DNA of 64,000 bases from Rhodococcus pseudokoreensis (GTDB lineage Bacteria; Actinomycetota; Actinomycetes; Mycobacteriales; Mycobacteriaceae): NCBI RefSeq assembly GCF_017068395.1, contig NZ_CP070619.1, positions 6,262,001 to 6,326,000 on the forward strand, read 5' to 3'. This document shows, piece by piece, positions 56,036 to 63,454 of this stretch. The notes under the pieces were generated by a model. That model was not told where the DNA came from and made no database searches. It saw only the letters and a program-made list of their open reading frames with translations. Each line of letters begins with the position of its first letter. The stretch's first letter is position 1. A program made the translations under genes and the position numbers.

Positions 56036-56796
56036 CGGAGCACCCACGTCGTGAGACAGATTCCCACCGCGCACACCGCGGGCACGAGCCCCGTCCGCCA
56101 CGCCGCAGCGGTCGCCGGGGGCGCCCCGATCGTGGGAACCGAACCCGTGAACCCGCGCGAGAGCATCGCCAGGTGGACGCGCTCGCCGCGCTCGTAGGAA
56201 CGCACGAACAATCCGCCGACGCCCCGGGCGGCGGCGCCGATCTGCCGGAACGTGCGGGGGTCGTCGCCGCGGGACAGCCGGGCGGTGCGCATCCGCTCGA
56301 CCTCGGCGGTGAGCAGGTCGAGGTAGCGCAGCATCAGAACGACGATCGTGGTGAGCATCGCGGGCACGCGCAGCCGCGCCAGACCCAACGGCAGGTCGCG
56401 GGCCGGCGTCGTCGCGGCGAGCGTCAACGAGACGAGGACGCCGAGAGTGCCCTTCACGAGAATGCCCCAGGCCGCGTAGAGGCCCGCGACGGACAGCGAC
56501 AGTCCGGCGACGGTGACGCGGGCGCCGCCCTCGGCGAACGGCAGCAGCACCGCGAGCGTCACGAACGGCAACTCGATCAGCATCCTCGGCCCGATCCACG
56601 TGAGCGCGATGCCGGCGATCCGCCAGATCACGATCAGGACGGCGAGATACCCGGCGAACGCCCAGAACGCTTCGCGTGGCGTCGCGACCACCGCGAAGAC
56701 GAAGACGACGGCGCAGACGATCTTGACCTCGGCGGGAAGTCGGTGCAGGGGGGAGGCACCGTCGAGGTAGAGCGGATGGGCGTGACCGGCTCCCAC
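56032..56796 (-). CDS. cbiQ: Energy-coupling factor T component
   Basis: 254 residues from GTG 56796. Six or so membrane helices and the cytoplasmic coupling motif region with RMRTARLSRGDD and RSYERGERVHLAMLSRGFTG, which contact the ATPase. It couples CbiO to the substrate-binding CbiM. 2 bp after the PDGLE-domain gene. Confidence 0.92.
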   Translation of the reverse strand: MGAGHAHPLYLDGASPLHRLPAEVKIVCAVVFVFAVVATPREAFWAFAGYLAVLIVIWRIAGIALTWIGPRMLIELPFVTLAVLLPFAEGGARVTVAGLSLSVAGLYAAWGILVKGTLGVLVSLTLAATTPARDLPLGLARLRVPAMLTTIVVLMLRYLDLLTAEVERMRTARLSRGDDPRTFRQIGAAARGVGGLFVRSYERGERVHLAMLSRGFTGSVPTIGAPPATAAAWRTGLVPAVCAVGICLTTWVLR

Positions 56797-56798
56797 GG

Positions 56799-57146
56799 TC
56801 AGGGGCTCGTTCGGTTGCGCCGCGCGCGGGACAGCAGCCAGAACAGGCCACCCGCGACGACGAACGTCGCGGTCGCGCCGATGACGCCCGCGACCCCGGT
56901 GAGATGCGCCCGGCCGCCCACCGTGTAGTCGGCGAGCGGCGAGTCCGACAAGTGATGCGCGGACGCGTTCCGGGCGATGCAGTCACCCACGAGCGCCTCC
57001 CCGGTATCGGTCTGCACGGTCTCGCACCCGCGCGTCGTCGCGGCATCGAGACCGTCCGGACTCGGGCTGGCGAGGTAGGAGACCGCACCGGCGACGAGCA
57101 GCGCCACCAGCGCGAAGCCGATGAGGAAGCGGCGGAGGGAGATCAC
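56799..57146 (-). CDS. cbiN: PDGLE-domain/CbiN-like small membrane protein
   Basis: 115 residues from GTG 57146, overlapping the cbiM stop. Two membrane helices (FLIGFALVALLVAGAVSYL and the C-terminal VAGVIGATATFVVAGGLFWLL) bracket an extracellular stretch with SPDGLD, the domain's name motif, and two cysteines (RGCETVQTDTGEALVGDC). It acts with CbiM as the auxiliary subunit of cobalt/nickel ECF uptake. Confidence 0.82.
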   Translation of the reverse strand: MISLRRFLIGFALVALLVAGAVSYLASPSPDGLDAATTRGCETVQTDTGEALVGDCIARNASAHHLSDSPLADYTVGGRAHLTGVAGVIGATATFVVAGGLFWLLSRARRNRTSP

Positions 57147-57853
57147 GCGCGCACCTCCACTCGCCGGGGCGCCGTCCGCAGCAGGTACACGAGGTCGGGG
57201 CGGGCCTTCGCGACGGCCGTCACCGTGACGGCCGTGATGATGCCCTCGCCGATGCCGATCAGCACGTGCGCCCCGAGCATGTAGGCGGCCACCGCGCCCA
57301 GCGAGGTCGACTCCCCGGACGTGACGTGTCCGCCGATCGCGTACTCGAGCACGAAGCCCATCGACGCCGCCACCGTTCCGCACAAGGCCGCAGCGAACGA
57401 AATCCCGCCGAGGACGCGGAATCGCAGTCGTTCCTGCCGCACGACGAGCGGACGCAACGCCACCGCGACGCCGTATCCGACGACCACCCCGATGATCGCC
57501 ATGTTGGTGATGTTCGCCCCCAGTGCTGTCAGCCCACCGTCGGCGAACAGCAGGGCCTGCACGATCAGCACGATCGAGATGCAGAGCATGCCGGTGTACG
57601 GGCCGACCAGGATGGCGGCGAGCGCGCCGCCGAGGAGGTGGCCGCTCACACCGGGAAGGATCGGGAAGTTGACCATCTGGACCGCGAAGATGAAGGCCGC
57701 GACGAGACCGGCCATCGGCGCGGTGCGTTCGTCGAGTTCCGAGCGCGCGCGCCACGCGGCGATCGACAGTCCCAGCGCGGCGACGACGACGAACAGCAGG
57801 GAGGTCGGTGCGTTGATCAGGCCGTCGCTCATGTGCATTGCCACGGATTCCAC
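57143..57853 (-). CDS. cbiM: Cobalt/nickel substrate-binding subunit
   Basis: 236 residues from GTG 57853. Six helices with FPILPGVSGHLLGGALAAILVGPYTG and the GGHVTSGE loop. The metal-binding N-terminus of CbiM/NikM is MHxxxG-like; here MHMSDGLINAP begins at residue 6. The only good SD (ggaggag, 6-nt spacing) belongs to GTG 57853, which adds MESVA before it. Either the protein is processed, or the start is at ATG 57838 with a poor SD. A dyad of the SmtB/ArsR type lies about 50 bp upstream; no cobalamin riboswitch was recognised. Confidence 0.9.
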   Translation of the reverse strand: MESVAMHMSDGLINAPTSLLFVVVAALGLSIAAWRARSELDERTAPMAGLVAAFIFAVQMVNFPILPGVSGHLLGGALAAILVGPYTGMLCISIVLIVQALLFADGGLTALGANITNMAIIGVVVGYGVAVALRPLVVRQERLRFRVLGGISFAAALCGTVAASMGFVLEYAIGGHVTSGESTSLGAVAAYMLGAHVLIGIGEGIITAVTVTAVAKARPDLVYLLRTAPRRVEVRA

Positions 57854-57901
57854 GGCGTCTCCTCCGGCCGGCAGCTGATCCTTCGAAGTCTAGTTGTTCG
57901 T

Positions 57902-57925
57902 ATGAACACTTGAACAGGTGTTCAT
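57902..57925. promoter_or_regulatory. Candidate SmtB/ArsR-type operator upstream of cbiM
   Basis: ATGAACAC-N8-GTGTTCAT is a perfect 8-bp inverted repeat, with an extra overlapping half-site TGTTCgtatGAACA on its left. It fits the TGAACA...TGTTCA class bound by Zn/Co/Ni-sensing ArsR/SmtB repressors. It lies in the cbiM promoter region. Which regulator binds is not shown; the only ArsR gene in the window is 6.5 kb away. Confidence 0.6.
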
Positions 57926-57965
57926 AGGTAACGGAATGCCGGTAGGTGGAGTGTGCGAACGAGGT

Positions 57966-58892
57966 TCAGTGCCAGCTGTGGTCGACGAGCGTCGTGCGGG
58001 GCCCGAACTTGGGTTTGACGGCCTGCCCGCTCACCTCGAGCAGTCGCACGGCGCGCTGGCGGTGCGGCTGCAGCGGGGCCAGATACTCCACCATCCCGGC
58101 GTCGTCGAGGGGCTTCCCGAGCAGCGACCACCCGACCATCGCGGCCAGGTGATAGTCGCCGACCGACAGGGCATCGGGATCGCCGAGCGCGCGCTGCGAC
58201 ACCTCGGCCGCCGTCCAGATCCCGACGCCGGGAATGGACATCAGCCGGCGATTCGCCTCCTCGCGGGGGAGGTCGACGATCTTCTCGAGCCGATCGGCGA
58301 CCTGCGCGCAGCGGACGATCGTGCGGGATCGGCCTGGGTCGACGTTGGCCCGGTGGAATTCCCACGACGGCACCCGCCGCCACACGTCCGCGGTCGGCGG
58401 CAGCCGCATCCCGTCCGGGGCCGGACCGGGAGCAGGCGCGCCGAACTTCCACACGAGATGCCGCCACGACGCGAACGCGGCGATACCGTGCACCCGCTGC
58501 TCGAGGATCGCGGGCACGAGGGCCTCCAGCACCCGGTCCGTGCGGCCGAGCCGCAGGTGCGGGAAACGCCGATGGGCCTCGACGAGGATCGGATGGTCGG
58601 GGGCGAAGTCGGCGCACTCGTCGTGGTCGCCGACGAGGCCGCCCAGTCCCGCGGCCAGCTCGTGGGCACCCGCACCCCACGCCTGGCAGCGCACCGAGTG
58701 CCGGTCGATCTGGGTGAGGCGATAGGTGACCGGACCCGACCTCTGCACCGACGTCCGCCAGATCGCGCCGTCGGCCGTCCGCCGGTGGCAGGGGTCGCCC
58801 TTCCCGCGCTGCAACGGCTGCAACGACATGGCGACGTCCAGGGGACGCCGCGCGGTCACGGTGGTCTCGACCACCTCCAGTGAAGCCGTCAT
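57966..58892 (-). CDS. DNA-3-methyladenine glycosylase-like protein (HhH-GPD)
   Basis: 308 residues. C-terminal helix-hairpin-helix and GPD loop: LMSIPGVGIWTAAEVSQRALGDPDALSVGDYHLA, with the catalytic Asp in VGDYH. The N-terminal ~130 residues form an AlkA-type non-catalytic part. It would remove alkylated purines. ATG 58892. Not recognisably linked to neighbours; divergent from the RNase HI gene. Confidence 0.87.
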   Translation of the reverse strand: MTASLEVVETTVTARRPLDVAMSLQPLQRGKGDPCHRRTADGAIWRTSVQRSGPVTYRLTQIDRHSVRCQAWGAGAHELAAGLGGLVGDHDECADFAPDHPILVEAHRRFPHLRLGRTDRVLEALVPAILEQRVHGIAAFASWRHLVWKFGAPAPGPAPDGMRLPPTADVWRRVPSWEFHRANVDPGRSRTIVRCAQVADRLEKIVDLPREEANRRLMSIPGVGIWTAAEVSQRALGDPDALSVGDYHLAAMVGWSLLGKPLDDAGMVEYLAPLQPHRQRAVRLLEVSGQAVKPKFGPRTTLVDHSWH

Positions 58893-58964
58893 CAAATGAA
58901 GCGTATCCACTGTGAAGGCGACCGCTACCGGCGGCTGTCGGAGCGCGCACGTAAAGTCCCAGCC

Positions 58965-59507
58965 ATGATCATCGTGAGTACCGACGGATCCTGCCTCCGC
59001 AACCCCGGTGGGGCGATCGGCTGGGCATGGGTCAATCACGAGGGTCCCAGCCAATCGGGTGGCGAACCCTCCGGGACCAACCAGATCGCCGAGCTGCGGG
59101 CGCTGCTCGAAGCGATCACCGCGCATCCCGGCGCCGATCCGCTGCTGATCGAATCCGACTCCCAGTACGCCATCAAGTGCGCGTCGGAATGGCTGCCCGG
59201 GTGGAAACGCAAGGGCTGGAAGACGGCGGGCGGCGCTCCCGTCAAGAACCTCGGACTGGTGCAGTCCATCGACCGGGCCATCGCCGAACGCCCCGGGCCG
59301 GTCCGTTTCCGCTGGGTCCGCGGCCACGTCGGCAACCACTACAACGAGATGGCCGACGTCCTCGCCGGCGAGGCGGCCCGTGCCGTCGCATCCGGCGCGG
59401 TCGCACCGGCGCCGGTCGCTGCCCCGGCCCCGGCCCCGGCCCCTGCCGCTGCACCGGCGCCTGTCGCGCCGGCACCCGAGCCCGAGGACGCGTTCACGCT
59501 GTTCTGA
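58965..59507 (+). CDS. rnhA: Ribonuclease HI with Pro/Ala-rich C-terminal tail
   Basis: 180 residues. Active-site acids visible: Asp7 in STDGSCLRNPG, Glu in AELRALLEA, Asp in ESDSQYAIKCA, and the C-terminal Asp in NEMADVLAGEAAR; GHVGNHYNEMAD is typical. It degrades RNA in RNA-DNA hybrids. After the catalytic domain comes an APAPAP-type low-complexity tail of about 35 residues ending in EDAFTLF, possibly a partner-binding peptide. Confidence 0.9.
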   Translation: MIIVSTDGSCLRNPGGAIGWAWVNHEGPSQSGGEPSGTNQIAELRALLEAITAHPGADPLLIESDSQYAIKCASEWLPGWKRKGWKTAGGAPVKNLGLVQSIDRAIAERPGPVRFRWVRGHVGNHYNEMADVLAGEAARAVASGAVAPAPVAAPAPAPAPAAAPAPVAPAPEPEDAFTLF

Positions 59508-59566
59508 GTCGGCCCGTTCCGATCCGCCGGGGTCCGTGATCCGGCACTGCGTCGAGGAGAAGAGAG

Positions 59567-60442
59567 TTGTCCGAGGATCTGCGGGTGCAGGAGTTCTGGC
59601 GTGCGCTGGGGCTGCCCGGCATCATCGACGTCCATACCCACTTCATGCCCGCGAACGTGATGGAGAAGGTGTGGGGCTACTTCGACGCCGTCGGTCCCCT
59701 CACCGGACGTGAGTGGCCCATCCACTACCGGCACGAAGAGGACGTCCGCGTCGAGCACCTCCGCGGGTTCGGTGTCCGACGGTTCACGTCGATGATCTAC
59801 CCGCACAAGCCGGAGATGGCCGCGTGGCTGAACCAGTGGTCGGCCGAATTCGCCGAGCAGACCCCGGACTGTCTGCGGACGTCCACGTTCTACCCGGAGG
59901 AGTCCGCGGCCACGTATGTCGCGGAGGCGATCGAGTCGGGCACGCGCGTGTTCAAGTCCCACATCCAGGTGGGCGACTACTCGCCGAACGATCCGCTCCT
60001 CGACCCAGTGTGGGGCGTGCTGCAGGAGGCGGGTGTCCCCGTGGTCATCCATTGCGGGTCGGGGCCGGCGCCCGGCACCCACACGGGCCCGGGCCCGATC
60101 GCCGAGTTGCTGTCGCGGTACCCGCGGCTGCACCTGATCATCGCTCACATGGGGCTGCCGGAGTACCGGGAATTCCTGGACCTGGCCGATCAGTACTCCA
60201 ACGTGTATCTCGACACCACGATGACGTTCACGGACTACACCGAAGCAGCCACGCCGTTTCCGCGCGACCAGGTGCACCGGCTTGCGGAACTGCAGGAACG
60301 AATCGTGTTCGGCAGCGACTTCCCCAACATCCCGTACCCCTACCTCGACGCGCTCGAGGGTCTCACCCGCTTCGACCTCGGCGAGCCGTGGCTGCGGGCG
60401 GTGTGCCACGACAACGCGGCGCGCCTCTTCGCGATCGACTGA
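59567..60442 (+). CDS. Amidohydrolase-2 family metal-dependent hydrolase
   Basis: 291 residues from TTG 59567 (SD gaggag). Metal-binding IIDVHTHFMPANV, central FKSHIQVGDYSPND, VVIHCGSGPAPGTHTGPGPI, IIAHMGLPEYREF and VFGSDFPNIPY, matching the amidohydrolase-2 group that includes decarboxylases such as ACMS decarboxylase. Substrate unknown. Confidence 0.83.
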   Translation: MSEDLRVQEFWRALGLPGIIDVHTHFMPANVMEKVWGYFDAVGPLTGREWPIHYRHEEDVRVEHLRGFGVRRFTSMIYPHKPEMAAWLNQWSAEFAEQTPDCLRTSTFYPEESAATYVAEAIESGTRVFKSHIQVGDYSPNDPLLDPVWGVLQEAGVPVVIHCGSGPAPGTHTGPGPIAELLSRYPRLHLIIAHMGLPEYREFLDLADQYSNVYLDTTMTFTDYTEAATPFPRDQVHRLAELQERIVFGSDFPNIPYPYLDALEGLTRFDLGEPWLRAVCHDNAARLFAID

Positions 60443-60614
60443 CACCGTCGTGCGGTGCCGCGGCTATCGGGGTCCGCGTCACCGTCATTCGGCGTCGTTG
60501 CCGACGCCGAGACAGGTACCGTGACCGACGGTCCGTGACATGTCGGTCGGCGCGTCTACGCTGCGATTCCCACGCGACGAAGGTCCCTTCTCTCTCGGCT
60601 CGCTCGAGACCCGG

Positions 60615-61811
60615 TCAACGCTGCGAAGAGTGCGCTGATCGATCAGCGCGAATTGTGCGGCCTCGCTGAACCAATAGGCCGATCAAGACGCGCGGTACGC
60701 GCGGCGCAACTTCCAGGAGCAACCACCGGTACTCGAGAATTCGCTGCTCGAGGGGAGTGCGATCGAGAATGCGTTGCAGAGCGGCTTCCAGCTCGGCGTC
60801 GTGGATTCCCCGGGCGCGCATCGCGTCGAGGTTCTCCTTCGCGAAGGGAAAAGCGCCCGACGTGACGTGCATGCGGCTCATTCGTTCGGTCGGGATCGTG
60901 TGGGGAAGCGTCCTACATTTCTCCAGCCCGCCGGCGATGTAAAGGTTGATCATTGTGCGGATGCACTTTTCGCACTTCCCGCAGTTGTAGTCGCCGTCCC
61001 AGTTCAAATTGCACACGCGCAGGTGGCGCATCGCCAAATCGCTGTCCTTGATGGCCGCGGCCTTGTCGACCCGGTTCGCCTCCGTGCCGTCCTGAACGAT
61101 CTGGAGATTCTCGCTCGACCACAGCGGATCGAGATCCGGATGACTCCCGTGCGGGGTCATGTTGCCCGAGTCGTACGATCCCGACGCGGCCACGATCACC
61201 TTGCGCAGGTGGGGTGAAAGAAGGAGCGCCACATGCGCGAGCGCAGCGCCATGTGCGGTGCTACCCCAGTTGTTTCCGTGTCTCGCGTGGAGAAACTGGA
61301 GGTCGGTACGAATCTCGATCAGCTCTACGCCCATCTCGGCAGCAACTTCGCGCGCACCTGCCGATATTTGCTCGTACGGTTCCGGGCGACGAGGATCGAT
61401 GTCGAATCCGTGCACCAGGATGAGGTGTGTGATCTCCGCTCGATTCTTCAGAACGGAGTAGAAGGCATCGAGGCCGCCACTGAAGAAGCATCCGACGCCG
61501 TCGCCCTCGCTATCCCTCGTCGACATGACAGGCGCGTCGACGCTCGGGGTGTGGAGTTGCGGGTACCACGAGCGCAGTAGGTCACGTGCCTGTTCGGCAC
61601 CGGACAGAGCGGCCGGATCGACCGGGGCGTCGAGTTCCAAGTCCTGCTCGGTCGTCATCGCCACCACGACTCCCGGGGGCAACCATGGCGTTCCGCTCCG
61701 ATCCAGGGAAACGTTGGCAGATGTCTGCACGGTGAATTTCTTGCCATCGATGGAGAACACCGACTTGACGACGTTCACCCCGACGAGGTCGATGGATGCC
61801 TGCACTGCCAT
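60615..61811 (-). CDS. PP-loop ATP-pyrophosphatase-like protein with CxxCxxC, function unknown
   Basis: 398 residues from ATG 61811. N-terminal beta-rich domain of about 100 residues, then the PP-loop FFSGGLDAFYS (normal SGGxDS has its last Ser as Ala here), FLHARHGNNWG, IVAASGSYDSG with GSHPDLDPLWSS, and NCGKCEKCIRTM, a zinc-ribbon-like cysteine cluster as in QueC. Such proteins adenylate a carboxylate, amide or thiocarboxylate in tRNA, nucleoside or peptide modification. It faces away from an alpha/beta hydrolase and a partial paralogue (63455); no modification partner is recognised. Confidence 0.8.
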   Translation of the reverse strand: MAVQASIDLVGVNVVKSVFSIDGKKFTVQTSANVSLDRSGTPWLPPGVVVAMTTEQDLELDAPVDPAALSGAEQARDLLRSWYPQLHTPSVDAPVMSTRDSEGDGVGCFFSGGLDAFYSVLKNRAEITHLILVHGFDIDPRRPEPYEQISAGAREVAAEMGVELIEIRTDLQFLHARHGNNWGSTAHGAALAHVALLLSPHLRKVIVAASGSYDSGNMTPHGSHPDLDPLWSSENLQIVQDGTEANRVDKAAAIKDSDLAMRHLRVCNLNWDGDYNCGKCEKCIRTMINLYIAGGLEKCRTLPHTIPTERMSRMHVTSGAFPFAKENLDAMRARGIHDAELEAALQRILDRTPLEQRILEYRWLLLEVAPRVPRVLIGLLVQRGRTIRADRSAHSSQR

Positions 61812-62451
61812 GCCTTGATCCCTCTCTTCACGGTGATGATGCCAGGCACGCGCGTGCCCGGTCGTCACACCACCGAATCCCGATTCCACCATCTCCGTCG
61901 AAGTGTGCCGTACCGGATCGATCTTCCCGAACGTGACCCGCACAGTAACGCCGCACGGATGTGTTCAGGCAGATCGAGCTCCGGCGCGAATCGGACAGTC
62001 GCCGCGCACGGTACAGGCTATGTCGACCACTGGGTCCACGGGTTGGCAATTACGGCAATGGTTTTGAGGAGCGATGTCGCGTACCTGCAAACCAACCCCG
62101 CGCTCGCGCAGTTACGCGTTCGAGGGTGGTCAGGTGGGCGCAGTGTATCGACCTGACGGTCCGAGTCCGATTTCGAAGGGGTAGTCCGACAATCAAGTTC
62201 GTGAGATCGTCTGGTAACCGACCTCGGGTACTGCAGGTCCATGAATTCCCGCACGCGTCCCCGTCCGGCTGTCATCGAGGACGATGGGGATGGCACGTCG
62301 ATTTTCGATGCTCGGTATGGTGAATCAGTTCGAATCAGTAACTGTGCCAACTTCCGAGAGACCACCGAGCAGGAAATTAGGCGCGTAGCGGTGTATTTCG
62401 AGGCGTAACACGTCGCTGCCGCACGGCGCCAGACCGAAGGGCCGCTCCACC
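61812..62451. other. 640-bp gap without a supported gene
   Basis: No reading frame here has believable codon use, Shine-Dalgarno and protein pattern together; frames present are Arg/Pro-rich shadows. The stretch appears less GC-rich than its surroundings. It holds the divergent promoters of the PP-loop gene and the hydrolase gene. I see no operator, tRNA or repeat. Confidence 0.6.
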
Positions 62452-63324
62452 ATGCCTGTTGAAAGTAAGTCCGATTTTGTTCTGATCGCCGATCGTCGGT
62501 TGCATTACTGCACTGCCGGAGATGGATCGGTGTCGGTGTTCTTCGAGGCTGGGATGGGGAAGAGTCGATCGACCTGGTCGCTTGTTCAACCGCTGGTTGC
62601 CGAGTTTGCACACACCATCGTGTACGACCGCGCGGGGCACGGACTCAGCGACCCGGACGAGACCGGACGCGATTTCGATCGGATACTCGACGACCATCTG
62701 GCCGTCCTCGACGCCACCGTCGACCGCCCCTGCGTCGTTGTGGGACACAGTTACGGCGGCCCGGTGGTACGCGTGGCGGCGAACCGTCGACCGGGCACGA
62801 TCAAGGCCGTCGCTCTCGTCGACGAAGTGTCGGAGATCTGCAAACCCGAGCGGATGATGGCAGCCATGCGGGGTGCTTCGGTGCTGTACGGTTCGCAGGT
62901 GATTCTGGCGCGGTTGAAACTTCTTCGCCCGCTGCTGGGGAAGTCGTACTACCGCTTCTTGCAGGGTGCGGCGCTGCAGGAAGCGATCGACGAAGGATCG
63001 ACGATGAACTCCGTCCGCGCGGCGTGGGCCGAGTGGCGAGCCTTCCGCGAAAGTTTCACTGCACTTCACGACAGTGGCCCCCACATACCCGACGTCTCAC
63101 TCACCACGATTTCGTCGAACAGGATCCCACCCGAGAAGGATCGCGCTCGCGATTTCCTCGGCGCCGCGCACCGCCGAACCGCGGAACTCTCCCCGTCCGG
63201 ACGGCACGTCTATTCGGAGAACCGTAATCACTACATACCGCTGGTGGAACCCCATCTCGTCGCGCAGGAGATTCGGGACTTGGTCAGGCAGGTGGGCGCC
63301 GCTGCGGGGCCCGGTGCTCGGTGA
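62452..63324 (+). CDS. Alpha/beta hydrolase
   Basis: 290 residues. Alpha/beta-hydrolase pattern: RRLHYCTAGDGSVSVFFEAGMGKS (oxyanion region), VYDRAGHGLSDP, nucleophile elbow VVGHSYGGPVVR, and a final His in NRNHYIPLVEP as the likely catalytic base. It lies between the two PP-loop paralogues and starts 640 bp from the first. Substrate unknown; a physical link to PP-loop chemistry is suggested only by order. Confidence 0.85.
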   Translation: MPVESKSDFVLIADRRLHYCTAGDGSVSVFFEAGMGKSRSTWSLVQPLVAEFAHTIVYDRAGHGLSDPDETGRDFDRILDDHLAVLDATVDRPCVVVGHSYGGPVVRVAANRRPGTIKAVALVDEVSEICKPERMMAAMRGASVLYGSQVILARLKLLRPLLGKSYYRFLQGAALQEAIDEGSTMNSVRAAWAEWRAFRESFTALHDSGPHIPDVSLTTISSNRIPPEKDRARDFLGAAHRRTAELSPSGRHVYSENRNHYIPLVEPHLVAQEIRDLVRQVGAAAGPGAR

Positions 63325-63454
63325 CGCCGGCTTCCTTCGTCCTCGGGCCCACACCGATGCTTGCTCGGCCGACGACGACACGGTGCGGTAACTTGCGAGA
63401 GTCACACAGAGCTGAACGAGGAACGCGAATGCATACCGATATTGAGGTGCGGCA

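Noticed and set aside
57854..57965. Cobalamin riboswitch upstream of cbiM
   Set aside because: No B12-box-like sequence or conserved core could be found; only the AT-richer dyad is present.
61961..62323. Possible 120-codon gene in the PP-loop/hydrolase gap
   Set aside because: Arg-rich, no Shine-Dalgarno, no domain pattern, overlaps other equally poor frames.
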